A stretch of 64,000 nucleotides of DNA from Metallyticus violacea (GCA_030762175.1 CM060831.1:137194501-137258500); one strand, 5' to 3'. Numbered from the stretch's first letter, positions 35,331 to 48,061 are shown. Notes: a model not told the origin generated them from the sequence alone. Translations and numbers: made by a program.

Positions 35331-36602
35331 GTTGCTAGTGGCTATTGGAGATGCTGATATTCATCATTTTTGCCCATCTTCCCAATAAAGAGCTTCCAAA
35401 TTATTTTTCATTTGTTTGTTGCTCTCTAGTTGATTGCATTTCAGTAGATGTTCTTTATTTAAGATAGTATTCATGTCCTTACACAGTGGGCAATGGCTGT
35501 CCTTGATTAATTTCATCCTGAAGAGATGTTCTGACAGGCAATAATACCCAACAATTAAGCCGAATTGAGCAACTCCAATTTTTCTTGGTTTGAATAAAGG
35601 TGTTTGAAAGTATTTAGATCTTTATATGGTTTTCCTTTAAGTTTTTGCTTGATATTTTGTTGTTCTTGTTCAGATATTAATCTTTTTATGGGTTTCAATT
35701 TAGAGGGAAGTTCTGGTTCAAAAGGGGGTTTTAGTTTTATGCTGGCTTCTTTTTTTGCTAAAGTATCAGCAATTCCATTCCCCTTTAATCCCACATAGTT
35801 CCACTGTAAAACTATTTCTGTATTTCAGATCTGGATTGTATGATATAATTTTCTTATTTCATTTAGAGTATATGTCGGTGAGCAACTGTAATTCATTATA
35901 TTTGTAGTGCTGCTTTAGAGTCACTTAAGATAACAGTTCTTTTATTTATTGTAGATCTATAAAGTAGGTTTTGTAAAGCTGCTTTAATGGCCATTATTTC
36001 ACTATCAAAATTGTTAGCATACTGTCCCAAACGTAAGAACATTCGTCATAGTATATTCCAAAGCGTGTTTCTCCATTTTTAAGAGATTCATCTATATATA
36101 CTCTACACCATGTACTAGTTGGATAATAGTTTTTAGTATACTAAGAGCATCAATATTAATACCTCAAGTGGGTATCATTCTTCTTGGAGACATTATATCC
36201 AGATTTAGTTTCAAGTTGCTATCTATATATTGTAAAGGATTAGTTGGTCTAATAAGAATGATGTAAGTTTAGTGCTTATTTTTAAAATTTTGTTTAAATC
36301 TTCTTTCTGTATGTAATTTTTGAAAGTCTGCTGTGTTTTTAATCATTGTGTGCTGTCAGGAATTTGAAATCATTTATTTCTGTGTTGATCACTTTTTGAT
36401 TTCTGTCCCAGTATAGCCGTTTTAATATCTAGTTCTATTTTAATTCACAGGTTGTTAGTTATGCTCTGTGTTGTAGCAGTTGGTGTTGTTTTAATGGCTC
36501 CTGTTATTATTCTTAAGGACCTAGATTATATTGTATCCAATTTAGTTTTAAGTTGGTTCTTTATTGTGGACATTATCTCACTTCCATACAGCAAAATGGG
36601 CT

Positions 36603-37016
36603 TTATGTATCCTTGTACATATCATTTAGGAGACCTATGGATCCTCTCCATTTGACTTCTGCTAGTCTTCTTAATACATTGTTCTTCTTATTCATTTTCT
36701 TAGTTATATTGTTGATCTGTTCAGAGAAGAAAAGTTTTTTGCCAAGTGTTATACCAAAATATTTAGTATGTTCTTTTTGTTCTATTTGTATTAGTTCATT
36801 TTTTATTTTAAGCTCTAAGTCATCTGTAATGTGGTGAAGACTGAAAAGCTGGAAAACTGTCTTTTTAGTGTTTATTTCCATATTTTTGGTGGATGCCCAT
36901 GTTTCCATGCTATTGATAATTTTCTGCATTTCATTTTCTAGTTTTTTGTAGTGTTGCTTATTCTGGTTATTTTTTTGATCAATCTGTATGTCCATATCAT
37001 CAGCAAATAATCCCAT
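36603..37016 (-). pseudogene. LINE RT fragment with intact ADD box
   Basis: This is the longest open frame of the dead LINE, 137 codons. It opens GLFADDMDIQIDQKNNQNKQ with the catalytic ADD and continues through the RT thumb (NMEINTKKTVFQLFS, KYFGITLGKKLFF). It begins in mid-domain and ends at a stop before the RNase H part, so it is not a functional gene. Confidence 0.8.
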
Positions 37017-38124
37017 ATTTGCCTTTGGGAGTCAGCTAATATTTGTTGATGTCATTTATTAAAATATTAAAAAGAATTGGACTGGAAACACCACCTTGAG
37101 GAAGGCCTACTTTACCTGTTTACCATTTAGAGAGGACATTATTCTATCTTACAGCTCTGTATCTTTGTGATAATAGGTTCATGAACCATCTCAACATGTT
37201 TCCTCTTATCCCAATATTACTCATTTTACAAATAAGCTTCTCTCTCCATACTTTGTCAAAGGCATTTTTGAAGTCAACAAAGAGAATAATCATTGTTTCT
37301 TTTATGTTGAAGGCATTTAATATCTTGTGTTAAATGTAAAACCTGATTGATTGTTGAATAGTGTTCTCTGAAGCCTGTTTGATGATCTGAAATGAGATTT
37401 TGAGATTGCAGATAGTAAGTTAATCTTATAGTGACAATTTTCTCCATTGTTTTAGCAAGTACTGAGGTTAAGGATGTAGGTCTACAATTGTTTAACTGGC
37501 CTGCTGGTATTCACTATGAATTTTGTCTGATCCAAGTCTCTTTTTGTTCTTAAGAGATGAATTCTTAAGAATGAATTGCTTGGTTGAATTCTTGAAGTCA
37601 TAAAATAGATGTTGGCCTGAAGGTACCTCAGGCTTATGTCTCTTTAATATTTTGTTTAATTTCCCATTGTCTCTATTCAATTTATGTGCAAGTTTGTAGT
37701 GAGTGGCAAATCTGTTGGCTATGTCTCTATCATGAGTTTTGTTTCTGAGACATTGTTTACTGTATTAATATATTTATGTACTTTTACACTTTTGTTTCTG
37801 TAGTCAAGGGAACTCAGAAATTTATTAAATGATTCCACCTTCCAGTTAGCCGTTTTCTTTCTCCAATCTCTCACTAAGTCGGTATCTTTGTTGCTTCTGC
37901 TATATTTCTGATATTATCGCAGTCTCTTTTTATTGCAGGTAATCTCTGATTCCAAAAAGGCTTGTACCTAATACCCTTTCCTCTGGGTATTGTTATTTTC
38001 GCAGCATTAATCAGTTTTTTGTTAACTTCATTGATTAGTTTCAGAGGACTTTTCTCTATGTCATATCTTCAATTTTTTTATCAGTGAGTTTCCAAAAAGT
38101 GTTCCAGTCTGCCTTTTGGAAGTT

Positions 38125-38352
38125 TCATCTCTTCATTTGACTAGCTTTTAAATGACTCATTTGTGGCTGGGTGGTTTCAGTTATAATGACTCTATGATCG
38201 CTACCTATGTCTTCTAATATTCTTCTAGTCATGTGATTTACAATATCTGAAGAGGCAATAACCATATCAGGATTTTTTGAGTCCCCAGTATAGTGAATAA
38301 AAGTTTTGGGGTCATTGTTTTTGTATATTAAATTGATTGCATTTGCTTCCAA
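38125..38352 (-). pseudogene. LINE endonuclease C-terminal fragment
   Basis: The frame encodes the end of an AP-like endonuclease: NPDMVIASSDIV, then DIGSDHRVIITE. The SDH triad motif of this nuclease family is present. It is separated from the N-terminal part by frameshifts. Confidence 0.75.
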
Positions 38353-39000
38353 AAATTCTTCAATTGTTTTTCCTACAGCATATCCCCACTGTTTTGAATG
38401 TCTCCTATTATAGGGTATTTTGTTTAATTTATATTAAGTAAAGAGTTAATTGGTGGTTATTTGGGGAATTTATGTGTACCAAAAATTGTATATTTTACAT
38501 TCTGATTGGGTGATTTCAGCATAGTCTGTGGAGTTCATGATTTTCAATGTGGTTGATTTACTTAAATGGGAGTTTTTAACTCCTACTAGTATGCCACTTG
38601 TTGAGTTTGTGTAGACAATATATTGTAGTTTTTAAAATTATAAAACTCTTCATTATCAAGGTCAATATTAGCTTCAAGAATTACAAAGATATCTACTTTA
38701 TATTTATGTAATAATATTTCAACTTGTGACTTTTTGCTGTATGATAAACCACCAGCATTCCAGATAGCTTGTGTATTGCTCTAAAATCTTAGAAAACTTG
38801 CCATATCTGTAATCAGCTTAGCATTACCCAGGTGCACCATGAGGAAATAGGATTACTGCATACCCGAAGCTAAATGTATGCATGGTCATCATTTACCCTA
38901 ATCATTTTCACATCAAAATGAAATAATTTTTAAACCTATTAGATTGTTATATTTATTTAATTAAAAATGAATGTAGGAACCCACATAGTGAAATTATCAT

Positions 39001-39170
39001 AAATCTTGTTGAATTAAAAGTAAAACTTCTAAAAGCATGTCAACACATTAAATCTCTCTTGACATTTCACATTAAAACTTTTTAATAAAAAAATTTTTAA
39101 TATGAAATGTCAAGAGAGTTTTAATGTGTTGACATGCTTTTAGAAGTTTTACTTTTAATTCAACAAGATT
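39001..39170. repeat. 170-bp near-perfect foldback
   Basis: Arms at about 39003-39077 and 39093-39169 mirror each other (AATCTTGTTGAATTAAAAGT..., CATGTCAACACATTAAA, CTCTTGACATTTCA and complements). The AT loop is about 15 nt. No coding region, and no clear CTGAWGA motif, is present. Confidence 0.85.
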
Positions 39171-39533
39171 TGTTTATATCTGGTATATTTATCATGAAAG
39201 TTTCTGTCCATTAGGTTGTTCATAGGTTATATAACTATATTTTTTATATGAATATATACAAGATGCTGATAAAGTTTCTATGGATCCTGTAGAAGCATTT
39301 ATGAAAAGAAAATTTGATCTTAGATTTATTAAATTATTAATCCTCTCTCTATCAACAAAATTAGTGCAAATTGAGTGGTTTCCTCATAAATAATTTGCTA
39401 TATTACTCTATCTCTCCATTTGATTTTTAAAGCAACTATAGCAAGAGCAGCTTTCCTAGTAATCTAAACTGGAATAAAATTTTTGTTGCCCATATATTTC
39501 CCTTATCCTCATTAATAATCATTATTCTATAAG

Positions 39534-39830
39534 GTTGATTCTGGGGATCTAGTGGTAACCATATTTGCCTTGTAAACCCAAGGTCTCATGTTCAAACCTG
39601 GCCAAGGTCAATGGATCTTTTAGGGTGTGAAATTCCTATGTATGGTTTCCTTCAGATGGGTATAAAAGCCATTGGTCCAGTGTCATAAATTTACGGCACA
39701 TAAAAGAACCTCAAGCGTGAGGAAAAAAAAAAAGAGAGAGATCTCTGAGCAAAATGTATTGAGGTTTCTGGCTCTGAATAGAATGGGACATTAATGTCCA
39801 AGGATGTGAAAGAGCATCCTGAAATAAAAT
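39534..39830 (+). mobile_element. tRNA-derived SINE family A, diverged copy
   Basis: It starts with GATTCTGGGGATCTAGTGGT (A-box region), has ATGTTCAAACCTGGCCAAGG (B-box region), and continues with the body, GATGGGTATAAAAGCC, AAAGAACCTCAAGCGTGAG and AAGAGCATCCTG. A (GA)n-like insertion occurs near 39735. Confidence 0.8.
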
Positions 39831-40787
39831 AAACCTAACCTAAACATAATTACTCTGTAATCAAATTAGACTAGTTAATGTACAATGTATCATTTTTCCC
39901 CCCTCATACATACCACTGTTTTGCAATTGAACTATACGTGATAAAGTTGCTTAAAAGGGTCAAAATATTGGGCTCTAAATTTTCAGAAACTATTTAAACT
40001 TTAAAACAACCCCCATTACTACATTAGGCCAGAAAACTCAATGCAACTGCAGATGGTAAATATGAGGAGAAATCTTCTTCCACACTCCCTTCCTAGTGCA
40101 GGGTATAGTAGAATAGAGTTATTTGCATTTAGGAATTACAACAGATTTATGATTTGGTAAATTTTGCTGAGAGCTGAATTTGAATTAGAATACTTTTAAA
40201 GGTATATTATAACAAATATTAAATGCTGTTGTTTATATATAATTGGAATCAAAACTCAGTTTATCATGTTCTGTTGTACATAATGTCCTTTCAATCCTCT
40301 AGAGACTCTGGTTGCTTCTATCTCATCTCTTTGAGCATTACTGCAAACACATCAAAAGAAAGGTTACAGAGAAAGTAAATACAATGCTACTTATCTTATA
40401 TAGTGTTATTTAACATTAATATCACACATAATACTTTTATCTCTTTAAAAAAAATTGCATTAGTTCATTCTTTCATATAATTTGGAAATATATTATGTAA
40501 ATTAATATCTTTATGTTCAATACTATTGAAACTTCTAGTAAACCCATGATAATTCAAGTGGAATATCTTTTTCTGTTCTTGTACTGCAGTAATGATTGAA
40601 TCTGTTTTAAGGGTTACTTTCATTTATAAATTGAAAAATATAAGCACTTACCATATGTAACTTTTCTATTTGTAATTTTAATTAACCAAAATACCTAAGC
40701 ATTTAGTGTTGATTTGTTCATTGACTATGGCCTTTCAAATTTTAATAAGATCATGCAACTTTTGATGATCCATAATTTTTTTTTTTT

Positions 40788-40832
40788 TTTAAGATCATTG
40801 TATGATTGAGTTGAACTACACACTCTTATAAT
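40788..40832. repeat. Solo PLE family D end after a poly-T tract
   Basis: AAGATCATTGTATGATTGAG then TTGAACTACACACTC matches the foldback arm at 24.01 kb. It follows a run of 14 or more T. Confidence 0.65.
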
Positions 40833-41319
40833 GCTCATAATTATAACTCTTACTTTAATTTTCATTAGCAAAGATATTTTGTTTTAGATACTTTTTAAAT
40901 CTAATTTCACTTTAATTCATTATGTTGAATTTTAGTAAATATCATACTGTCAACAATAAACAAATAGGATAGTTTTAGCTGCAGCAATATTTGCAGTAAA
41001 TTTATTTATATATTTCAAAATAAGACTGTTGTGTGCTACCTACTATCTTTGTCATTAGGTATAAAGTCTATGAATGAACATACAGTATTAATAATGTCCC
41101 CACTCTTACAAATCTATTTTAACAACTTGATGGCTTATAAGATTTCATTAAGGTGCTGCTCTATTATAGATAGATTTTTCTAGGATTTTAGAATATATCC
41201 CCATCCCCCCAATAATACATATTGATATTTGAGACAGATAATTCTTTCAGTATTCATTGCATCTCTGCCTGGATACAGAGAAGCTTTCTTATATATCTAA
41301 CAAGTTTAGATCTATTATA

Positions 41320-42495
41320 CAGGGTATTTATAAACTTTCAATAAATTTTTGACAAAAATAAACATTAGATTTGAACCACTAAACTGAATGAAATCCTTAA
41401 TACATAGTAACATGTAATCTATCAAAGTTCTTCTTAGTTATTTTCCACATGGTCACTGAACAGTTTCACACATAACTCCCAGTAATGTACTGCTGCATGA
41501 AACACCTTTCCAAGCACTGCAGGTGTAATGTGGAGCAATACTTTCTGGATACACTCCTCTAAATTGGCAATGGAGTTGATCCAGGCCCTGTATACTTGCA
41601 ACTTTATATATTCCCATGCAAAAAGTCAAGGGATGTGAGATCTGGAGAATGTGAATCCTAAAAGCATTATGAGCTCTTATCAATCCACCTAAGCATCCAG
41701 GTACTCATGAACAATCCATGTGAAATAATGAAATGAGGTGGAATAGAGCCATCATCCTGTTGAAAGATTTCCAGATACCATCCTGCTCCAATTGTGGTTG
41801 AAGAACACCTCCAGCATAGCCGGATATAAAGTGTCTGTGGCTGTGGATTCTATGAAGAAGAATGGTCTGTACACTGTGGACTTTGTGATTCCCAGCCACA
41901 TATTGACTTTTGGGGTGTCTCATTCCCACTTGATCTCTTTAGGCTGTTCATCTCCCCATATTCAATGTGGCTTGACAGCATCACAAATGTTGAATGTGGC
42001 TACATTGCTAAAGAGCACATGTTCCAGCAAATTATCCTTCAATAGGTTGTTTTGTGGCCTGTGTAGTCCTCCCTTTCCACCTTATGTCAGATCTGGAGGT
42101 GTTATGAACATTTTTTCAAGGTGTAATGGAAAATTCTCTACACTTTGGATTGTGATACACCTCCCAACTTAGCCTCCTGATTGACACTTTCAAACTTTGT
42201 GTAACTGCAGCCTCTACCTGTTGCGCAATTTCAGTTGATACTCTGGATCTTCTAGAATGTTTAACACCCTGCACATTAGAATTTATAAACTGGTATTCTG
42301 ATATTAGCTCTGATGGGAGTGAGTTTATAAAATTTCCATGTGAAGTTAGCCTAACCTCCTGGTATGATAATCCTTACATACTTGCATGCATCACACTTAT
42401 GCTTTCTTTGATGGATCCAGATAATTTATACAAAAAACTCAAAATCAGCTGTTTTTTTTTTTTCAAAAATATATTGAAACTTTATAGTCATCTTG
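41320..42495 (-). mobile_element. Mariner-type DNA transposon, decayed
   Basis: The element is 1176 bp, a typical mariner length, flanked by TA on both sides (41318-41319 and 42496-42497). The imperfect terminal inverted repeats start CAGGGTATTTATAAACTTTC on the left and, read inward on the other strand, CAAGATGACTATAAAGTTTC on the right. The minus strand carries fragments of a DDE transposase: MRHPKSQYVAGNHKVHSVQT, then DDG.IPPHF-like residues near 41745, a degraded SPDLT.LDF block (about 41640), and a trailing CSVTMWKI region near 41455. Stops and frameshifts disable it. It lies about 150 nt upstream of the acceptor of the lysine/cysteine-rich exon. Confidence 0.85.
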
Positions 42496-42641
42496 TATAT
42501 TTAGAACATGGAAAAAATAATTCTATAATTTTTGCACTGTAACTATTTTAGTCATCTATAATATGACATTTAATAACAGCATTTCACACCAAAGCACTAA
42601 TGAAAACAAAATTACAAACTCACTTGTTTTCTTTTCCACAG

Positions 42642-43762
42642 TCAATCCACAGGTTCCACTGCAATGCCTTACTACAGGAGCAACATGCAACAAAGTTGTT
42701 AAAACTACAAAATCAGAAGTCATTAAGAGATTTGGTTATTTGAGTAAATATAAAGGCAGCTCTAAATGCAAAACAGAACTGGTGCAGGAAAATGAAGTGA
42801 ATTCAATTCATCTGCAATATGGAAGAAATAATGCACACTTATTTAGAACTCTGTATATAATACCTTTAGTGTTTCATAACCTAAAGAGAACAGTAATAAA
42901 ATTGCCATGTTTGAGTCATAGCTCTTGCATGATGGTTCAAGGTTTAATGGAAGCTTCATCAATGAAAAGAATAATGGTACAGCAAATATGCCTATATACA
43001 AGTAGCTGCACAAATGGTAATAAGTCAGGCAAACCACCAGTTGAACAGAAAAATTATGGTCCAATTTGTAAGAGACCTGATAAGTCTGAAGATAAAAATA
43101 AAAATCCTTGTTCTAAATCTACAAAAGATTTAAAACCAGAAAAGCAGGAATTTTGTCCTCCAAAAAATATAGCTACCAAAATTTCTGGCCCATGTGACTC
43201 AGCCAAAAAAGGAGATGACAAGAAAAAAGGCATTTGTGCCCCTCGGGAAACAAGCACTAAACCATCACAGTCATTGCCTTGTACAAAAGCAGAGATGAAA
43301 GGGCCTTGTTCAAGTCCAAAAACAGAGGCAAAGACACCAGCTGTTGCTCCAGTGCCAAAGAGAACATGTCAGAAAGAGCAAAAAAAAGACACTTGTACCC
43401 CCAAAAAAGATTCTTGTGCCCCAAAAAAAGACACCTGTACTCCCAAAAAAGATTCTTGTGCCCCAAAAAAAGACACCTGTACCCCCAAAAAAGAACCTTG
43501 TACCCCCAAAAAAACAGAAGCATGGACCCCATGTCCTCCTCAAGCAGAAACAAAAAAAGACAAGAGGTTTGTATGTCCACCAGTAAAACCAATAGACAAA
43601 AAGCCACCTGAAGCATGTGCAGCATCACAGAGCAAAGTAAAAGAAAAAGGTCGACCTCCATGCCCTAAGGTGGGGGAACAAAAAGGTCGAAAAGCAATGC
43701 CTGCTGGTGATATAGTAAAATATATGGCCATCCCTTTGATTCTTCTCGTTGTTGCTTTACTT
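42642..43762 (+). CDS. Lysine/cysteine/proline-rich protein, large exon (373 codons)
   Basis: I do not recognise this protein. The exon is open from the acceptor TTTTCCACAG (42641) to the donor CTT|GTGAGT (43763). The first 120 or so residues are mixed; from about SGKPPVEQ onward the sequence is strongly enriched in K, C, P and T, with Cys evenly spaced in CxPK-like settings. Six tandem 7-residue repeats of type D-T/S-C-T/A-P-K-K lie at 43388-43513. The exon ends inside a hydrophobic helix (YMAIPLILLVVALL). Unspliced, the frame would stop after VSTS (43775-43777); splicing to 48908 gives a longer membrane segment and basic tail. The spacing suggests a repeat-rich protein, perhaps exposed in a lumen, bound to a membrane by its C-terminus. 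The upstream exon with the start codon was not located; an in-frame ATG at 42563 lies before the acceptor. Confidence 0.7.
43388..43513 (+). repeat. Six tandem 21-bp coding repeats
   Basis: Each 21-nt unit encodes seven residues (DTCTPKK or DSCAPKK; the last is EPCTPKK). The two versions alternate, making a 42-nt higher-order unit. Poly-A runs of 6-7 nt in each unit make the tract prone to length change. Confidence 0.95.
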
Positions 43763-43984
43763 GTGAGTACCTCATAAATATTTATTTAACAACTCTTTGC
43801 AGCTTTATAATCATGCTTTGTAGATGAGCAGGGTGATCATGATCAAAAATGCCAATGTAGAGTCTAAAGTGTCTATTTGCTTCCTATGCTGTAAGTAATG
43901 GCCTAACATAATATTTTATAAAAATTTAATGACTAATCAATCACTATAAATCAAAAAGATTTAATCTGAACATCATATTACAAC

Positions 43985-44196
43985 TCATGAATGGGATCTG
44001 CAGCTCAACTCCTACCAGGATTGTCCTACCTGGCTAAAGTTTTCTCCAGGTTTTTCTTAGGCCTCATTGATGGCAAATGCAAGGGAGGTACTCTGAACTT
44101 AGTTCCAGAATGTTCCCCTCCTCCTCAAAAAATTCCTTTCCCAATTTATCATTCCATCTTATATATCAGTGATCTCCCCGTGATACCTCAATAGCA
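43985..44196 (+). mobile_element. SINE family B copy
   Basis: Contains TTTCTCCAGGTTTTTCTTAG, GGCAAATGCAAGGGAGGTAC and the TTCCCAATTTATCATTCCAT tail, matching the copy at 60.02 kb. The tRNA-like head is diverged. Confidence 0.75.
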
Positions 44197-44199
44197 AAC

Positions 44200-46500
44200 A
44201 ATTGTTAATTACTGAAAAATATAACTTCATATGATAATATTTTAAATATATGAAAGAAATGAATGTTTTACCGATCAGTTCTATAGAATATGAATTTTTT
44301 CTTATAAGTTATTACAGTGAAGTAAAACAATGAAGTTAATAATTTAAGTGGTTTTTGTGACATACTTCATTTGTTTTTTTTATATGGATATATGTTGAGA
44401 GAACACTCATTTTTTTCTCAGCAGACCAGGGTAGAAGACCTCTCTCTATTGGCAATAAAATGAAGTTGTCAAACACATTCGGTTGTGGAATTTCAAAGTT
44501 CATAATAAGGTTCTTATTTCAGTTATAAAATTCAATGGTATAGTCGGAATGTTTTCAAGAAAGGGACTTCAGTTTATTATTTGGAATAATTAGGAAATAA
44601 ACAGTATGAATAAATATTTTAACAAAAATGCTGCTTTCTTTATTGATTTTGTAAAATAGGAAATTGAATATTGGAAGCACAGAATCCAGAATTAGCTTTA
44701 CATATTTAAATGTTTAATGTTTCAGTAGAACAAAGGAAGCCAGAACCCATAATTAACAAAATAGCTTTACATGTGTATTGGCAGTGAACTAAAAAAGTAA
44801 AGAAAGCTAATTAAGCACTGTTCAAAAATCATTGCTAAAGCCATTATCATGATTGGTATTAGATTCTATTTTGGATTTTGAAGGCTAGCTCAACCATTTA
44901 GAATGTACACCATTGGTCATTATAGGTATCTAAATTGGGATCAGCACATAGATAACTGAATTAAGATGATGGTCATAAATTTAGTCCTTGTTTGGTATAA
45001 TAATTTGAAACTACAGTCGTAGATAATATTGAATCAACATTTAACTCATAAAAAATAAATATATCTTTGATAAACAAAGAATTAATCTTATTGACCAAAA
45101 TTATTACTGCAAAAAAGAAATCTTTTTAAAAATTAAGATGGGACAATTTTGCACCAAAATTGGGTGTAACACCACTGTGGTTAACATAAGTGTAAATGAA
45201 TAAAATGAAAATATCAGACCAAGTAACCAAGATTCCCTGATATATGAAGCAACATCATATGAATTCAGAAATAGATCTGTTACATGACAGCTTTTTGTAT
45301 TGCTTGACATAGTGATTTGTAATTCACTCGTGGCTTCAACATTTACATTTACACACTCTGAAGAAACTGTGCTGTAATCTCCCCCCCCCCCCATATTCTG
45401 ATCTGACATAATGACTATGAATCATGGGTTTGTATAAATCTTGGTGACTATGAAATTTTTTCTGAGCTACTTATTATATGGATTTTACTTTTTATAATCA
45501 AGTTGTTTTCATCATTCATTATTATCAAAGAAAAGCAAATAGAATAAAAGCATTGCTCTAGCAATAACTCGGTAGATATCCAGTGAACAAGCATTGTTTG
45601 AACAATGTCATGGCTACTAGCTAGGGAAATGTGGCTGTCACAAACAACAAAATGGAGATAGTGTCATTGCATGTAAAGTTGATATTTTTATTGTAATATT
45701 ACTGAAAGCATAAAATGATACTGTGTTTAAAACTGGTAATAGTAACTGTGTTAAGAGATGAAAATGATGCCCCCAGCAGAAATGTATTGCTGGCATCTAC
45801 CTAGAACATTCCTGTAATTCATCTAACTTTACTTTCATAAGAACATTGTGGTTCAAAATAAATTTCTTGTCATTGAGAGATCCTACCTTACAACCTTTTA
45901 ACAAGTTGGTGAACAATTTTTCTACCTGGAAATTGATTGCCTTACCACTTCTCTGCAAGAACATTTTTATATATGTATTATAAATAAAAACCTGTTCTTC
46001 AAGACTTTATTTATATAGTGCACAACTAATACAATTAGCACACAATATACAATGAAAGCACCAAGTAGCTACTCACTAATAAAGTCTCTCTCAAACTAAC
46101 TGTAGCTTCTACTTTCACATGCAATTTGCAGCCTTGACAGCTGGCTTGTTCAAATATGCAGCTGCACTCTGCTGGCCCATAACTCAAATATCCTCACTGT
46201 ATTGTTACTTTTAACTTATCATTGTCATAATCATATCATTATTATTGTTCCATCATACTGACTAAGGAAACCAAAAGAGCTTAAACACCTTAATGACACT
46301 GGATGCCTGTAGCCTGATTCTGATTAACTTGAATTCTAGAATACACAATTTTAAGCACAACAAAGTTTATTTGGCTAAGTGCTTTCAAGATTTGTCTAGG
46401 TTAAAATGTTCTCTCTCACTTTGTTTTCTTACTATAAGCATAGCACAATATATCTTCCTTCTACAAATATTTCAGCCTTAGAAATACTTACACAGATAAC
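44200..46500. other. Intronic stretch without supported features
   Basis: Only simple sequence (a C12 run at 45380-45391) was noticed. Open frames lack motifs. Confidence 0.4.
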
Positions 46501-46504
46501 TGAA

Positions 46505-46760
46505 GTTGCTAAAACATGAACTCGTAAATGGGAGGTCTGGGGTCCATTCTATCCATGATTGTCCTTCCCGAGTGACACTTTTTTCAGATTTTCCTCAGTC
46601 CTTATTATAGGCAAATCCCAGGAAGATAACTTAAAATTAGACCTGGATTACTTCCTTCCTTAAAATAAGTTTCTTTCCCAATTTAACATTTCATCTCATG
46701 TATCATCATTGTTCACCATAGTAGTGAAAATGAGTAGTATACACTACTCTAAAAGCTAGA
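46505..46760 (+). mobile_element. SINE family B copy
   Basis: Carries TTTTTTCAGATTTTCCTCAG, AGGCAAATCCCAGGAAGATA and the end ACACTACTCTAAAA, the same order as at 60.02-60.28 kb. Confidence 0.8.
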
Positions 46761-46917
46761 AATAAGTTCAAGTTGTTTTTAATGTTTTATTTGCACTAAT
46801 TATAATTTTTAATTAGTATTATTCAAGGTAATGTAATTTTTATATTGCTAATCTGAACATTGATAAAGAGTATACATGGATGGGTGGATGGATGGTGTGG
46901 AGTGGTTTCATTGATTC

Positions 46918-47199
46918 GTTTTATTTAAGGACGCTGTTTAACATCTCAGGTCATCAGCATCCCATTCAATTCCGGGCATGAAATGGCCAGCAAATTTTGC
47001 TCAGAGACCACTTTTTCAGGCTTGAGGTTCTTTTTTGTGCCGTAAATGTTTGACATAGGACCCACAGCTTTACTTCCCTTCTGAAGGAAGCCATACTCAG
47101 GATTTTTACATGCGAAAAACCCATCGATCCTGGCCATGAGCCTGCTACGTTGGGTTTAGAAGGCAAGTATGATTACCACTACACCACCAGGACCGACCG
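46918..47199 (-). mobile_element. tRNA-derived SINE family A copy
   Basis: On the minus strand it begins GGTCGGTCCTGGTGGTGTAG and runs through the tRNA-like part to GGAAGCCTTACTTCAGAAGG-like body sequence and the end GTTAAACAGCGTCC near 46930. It is the mirror image of the 60.85 kb copy. Confidence 0.88.
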
Positions 47200-47379
47200 T
47201 GTGGAGTGGAGGGTAATACCTTTGATACTTGTACATGGCTTACATCTGACCCTTTGTGCCTATGACCGCAATGGGAGGGATGAGGTGAGGAAGACATGGG
47301 GCAGCCAGGTTCTATGGACTGTGACTGCATAGAAGCAGATAAGATTCCTAATATGTTCCAAATAGAACGTCTTGATGCC

Positions 47380-47715
47380 AGTGGAGCCACCCCTAAGTTA
47401 TTCAAATCTCTCAGAAGGCCCACTTCTATTCCAGACACAAGGGTAAAAATCTTTCCAAAGTAAAAGCCACCATCACACCATGCCAGTCCACATCAACTTG
47501 GCCCTTTTGACCTGTAACAAAACCCATAGATTGAAATTAGATCAAATGGTAGAGTGGAAAATTTGTTAAATATAAATATTCACCCCAAAATTTGCCTAAG
47601 TGACCAGAGAACCTATAAGAAAACACAAGATCAGAATGGCCAGCCCAATGAGAATTGAATTTGGGACCTTCCAAATGCAAATCCCAAGCATTCGGGCCTA
47701 AGCCATCCCACTTGA
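47380..47715 (-). mobile_element. Possible third tRNA-derived SINE (family C)
   Basis: The minus strand near 47713-47635 has an A-box-like AAGTGGGATGGCTTAGGCCC and a B-box-like GGTCCCAAATTCAATTCTC at suitable spacing, as in a tRNA head, followed by a body without resemblance to families A or B. Only one copy is visible, so the boundary and identity are uncertain. Confidence 0.4.
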
Positions 47716-48061
47716 TAAGAGTATACATAGCTCATACTGAAAATTTCTGCAAATTGATATGTATAGCACTAAACTATACTGACATTCAATAATAAATGCA
47801 ATTCAATTTACAACATGTTGCTACCCACAAACCAAAAAAGATTTTCTAGTTAAGTTACTAGATTCTTGTCTGTGCGCTTGGTGAACTCTATATAATTTTA
47901 TAAAAGCTGAGAAACAAACATGCAATCACTGATTTAGGAAAAGGCTAGTTAAGTTGTGATTTATTTCATCTGCAACATATAAGTTCAAACAATTACTTAC
48001 CATAGATTTAAATAGGAGGGATTTGCAAAGTGAAGTATAGTTAATATAACAAGTTATTTTT

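Larger units (their letters stand above)
35335..38830 (-). mobile_element. Dead I-type LINE with endonuclease, RT and RNase H
   Basis: The minus strand preserves the order of an I/R1/Loa-like element. The AP-type endonuclease starts with WNAGGLSYSKKSQVE near 38765 and ends with GSDHRVI (about 38195). The RT has FREHYSTINQVLHL-like and LPQGGVSSPILFNILIND blocks (about 37400-37050) and the catalytic LFADDMDIQI (37010-36980). RNase H shows a FGIYYDE-like start near 36050 and GNGIADTLAKK (35785-35755). A terminal HCPLC...H...C knuckle lies at about 35500-35440. Many frameshifts and stops are present. No ORF1 (gag) was found upstream, so the copy is 5'-truncated. Confidence 0.85.

Noticed and set aside
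43257..43661. Long open frames on the minus strand and in other plus frames opposite the Lys/Cys-rich exon
   Set aside because: They arise from the periodic 21-bp repeat and mirror the real frame; no independent motif or splice context.
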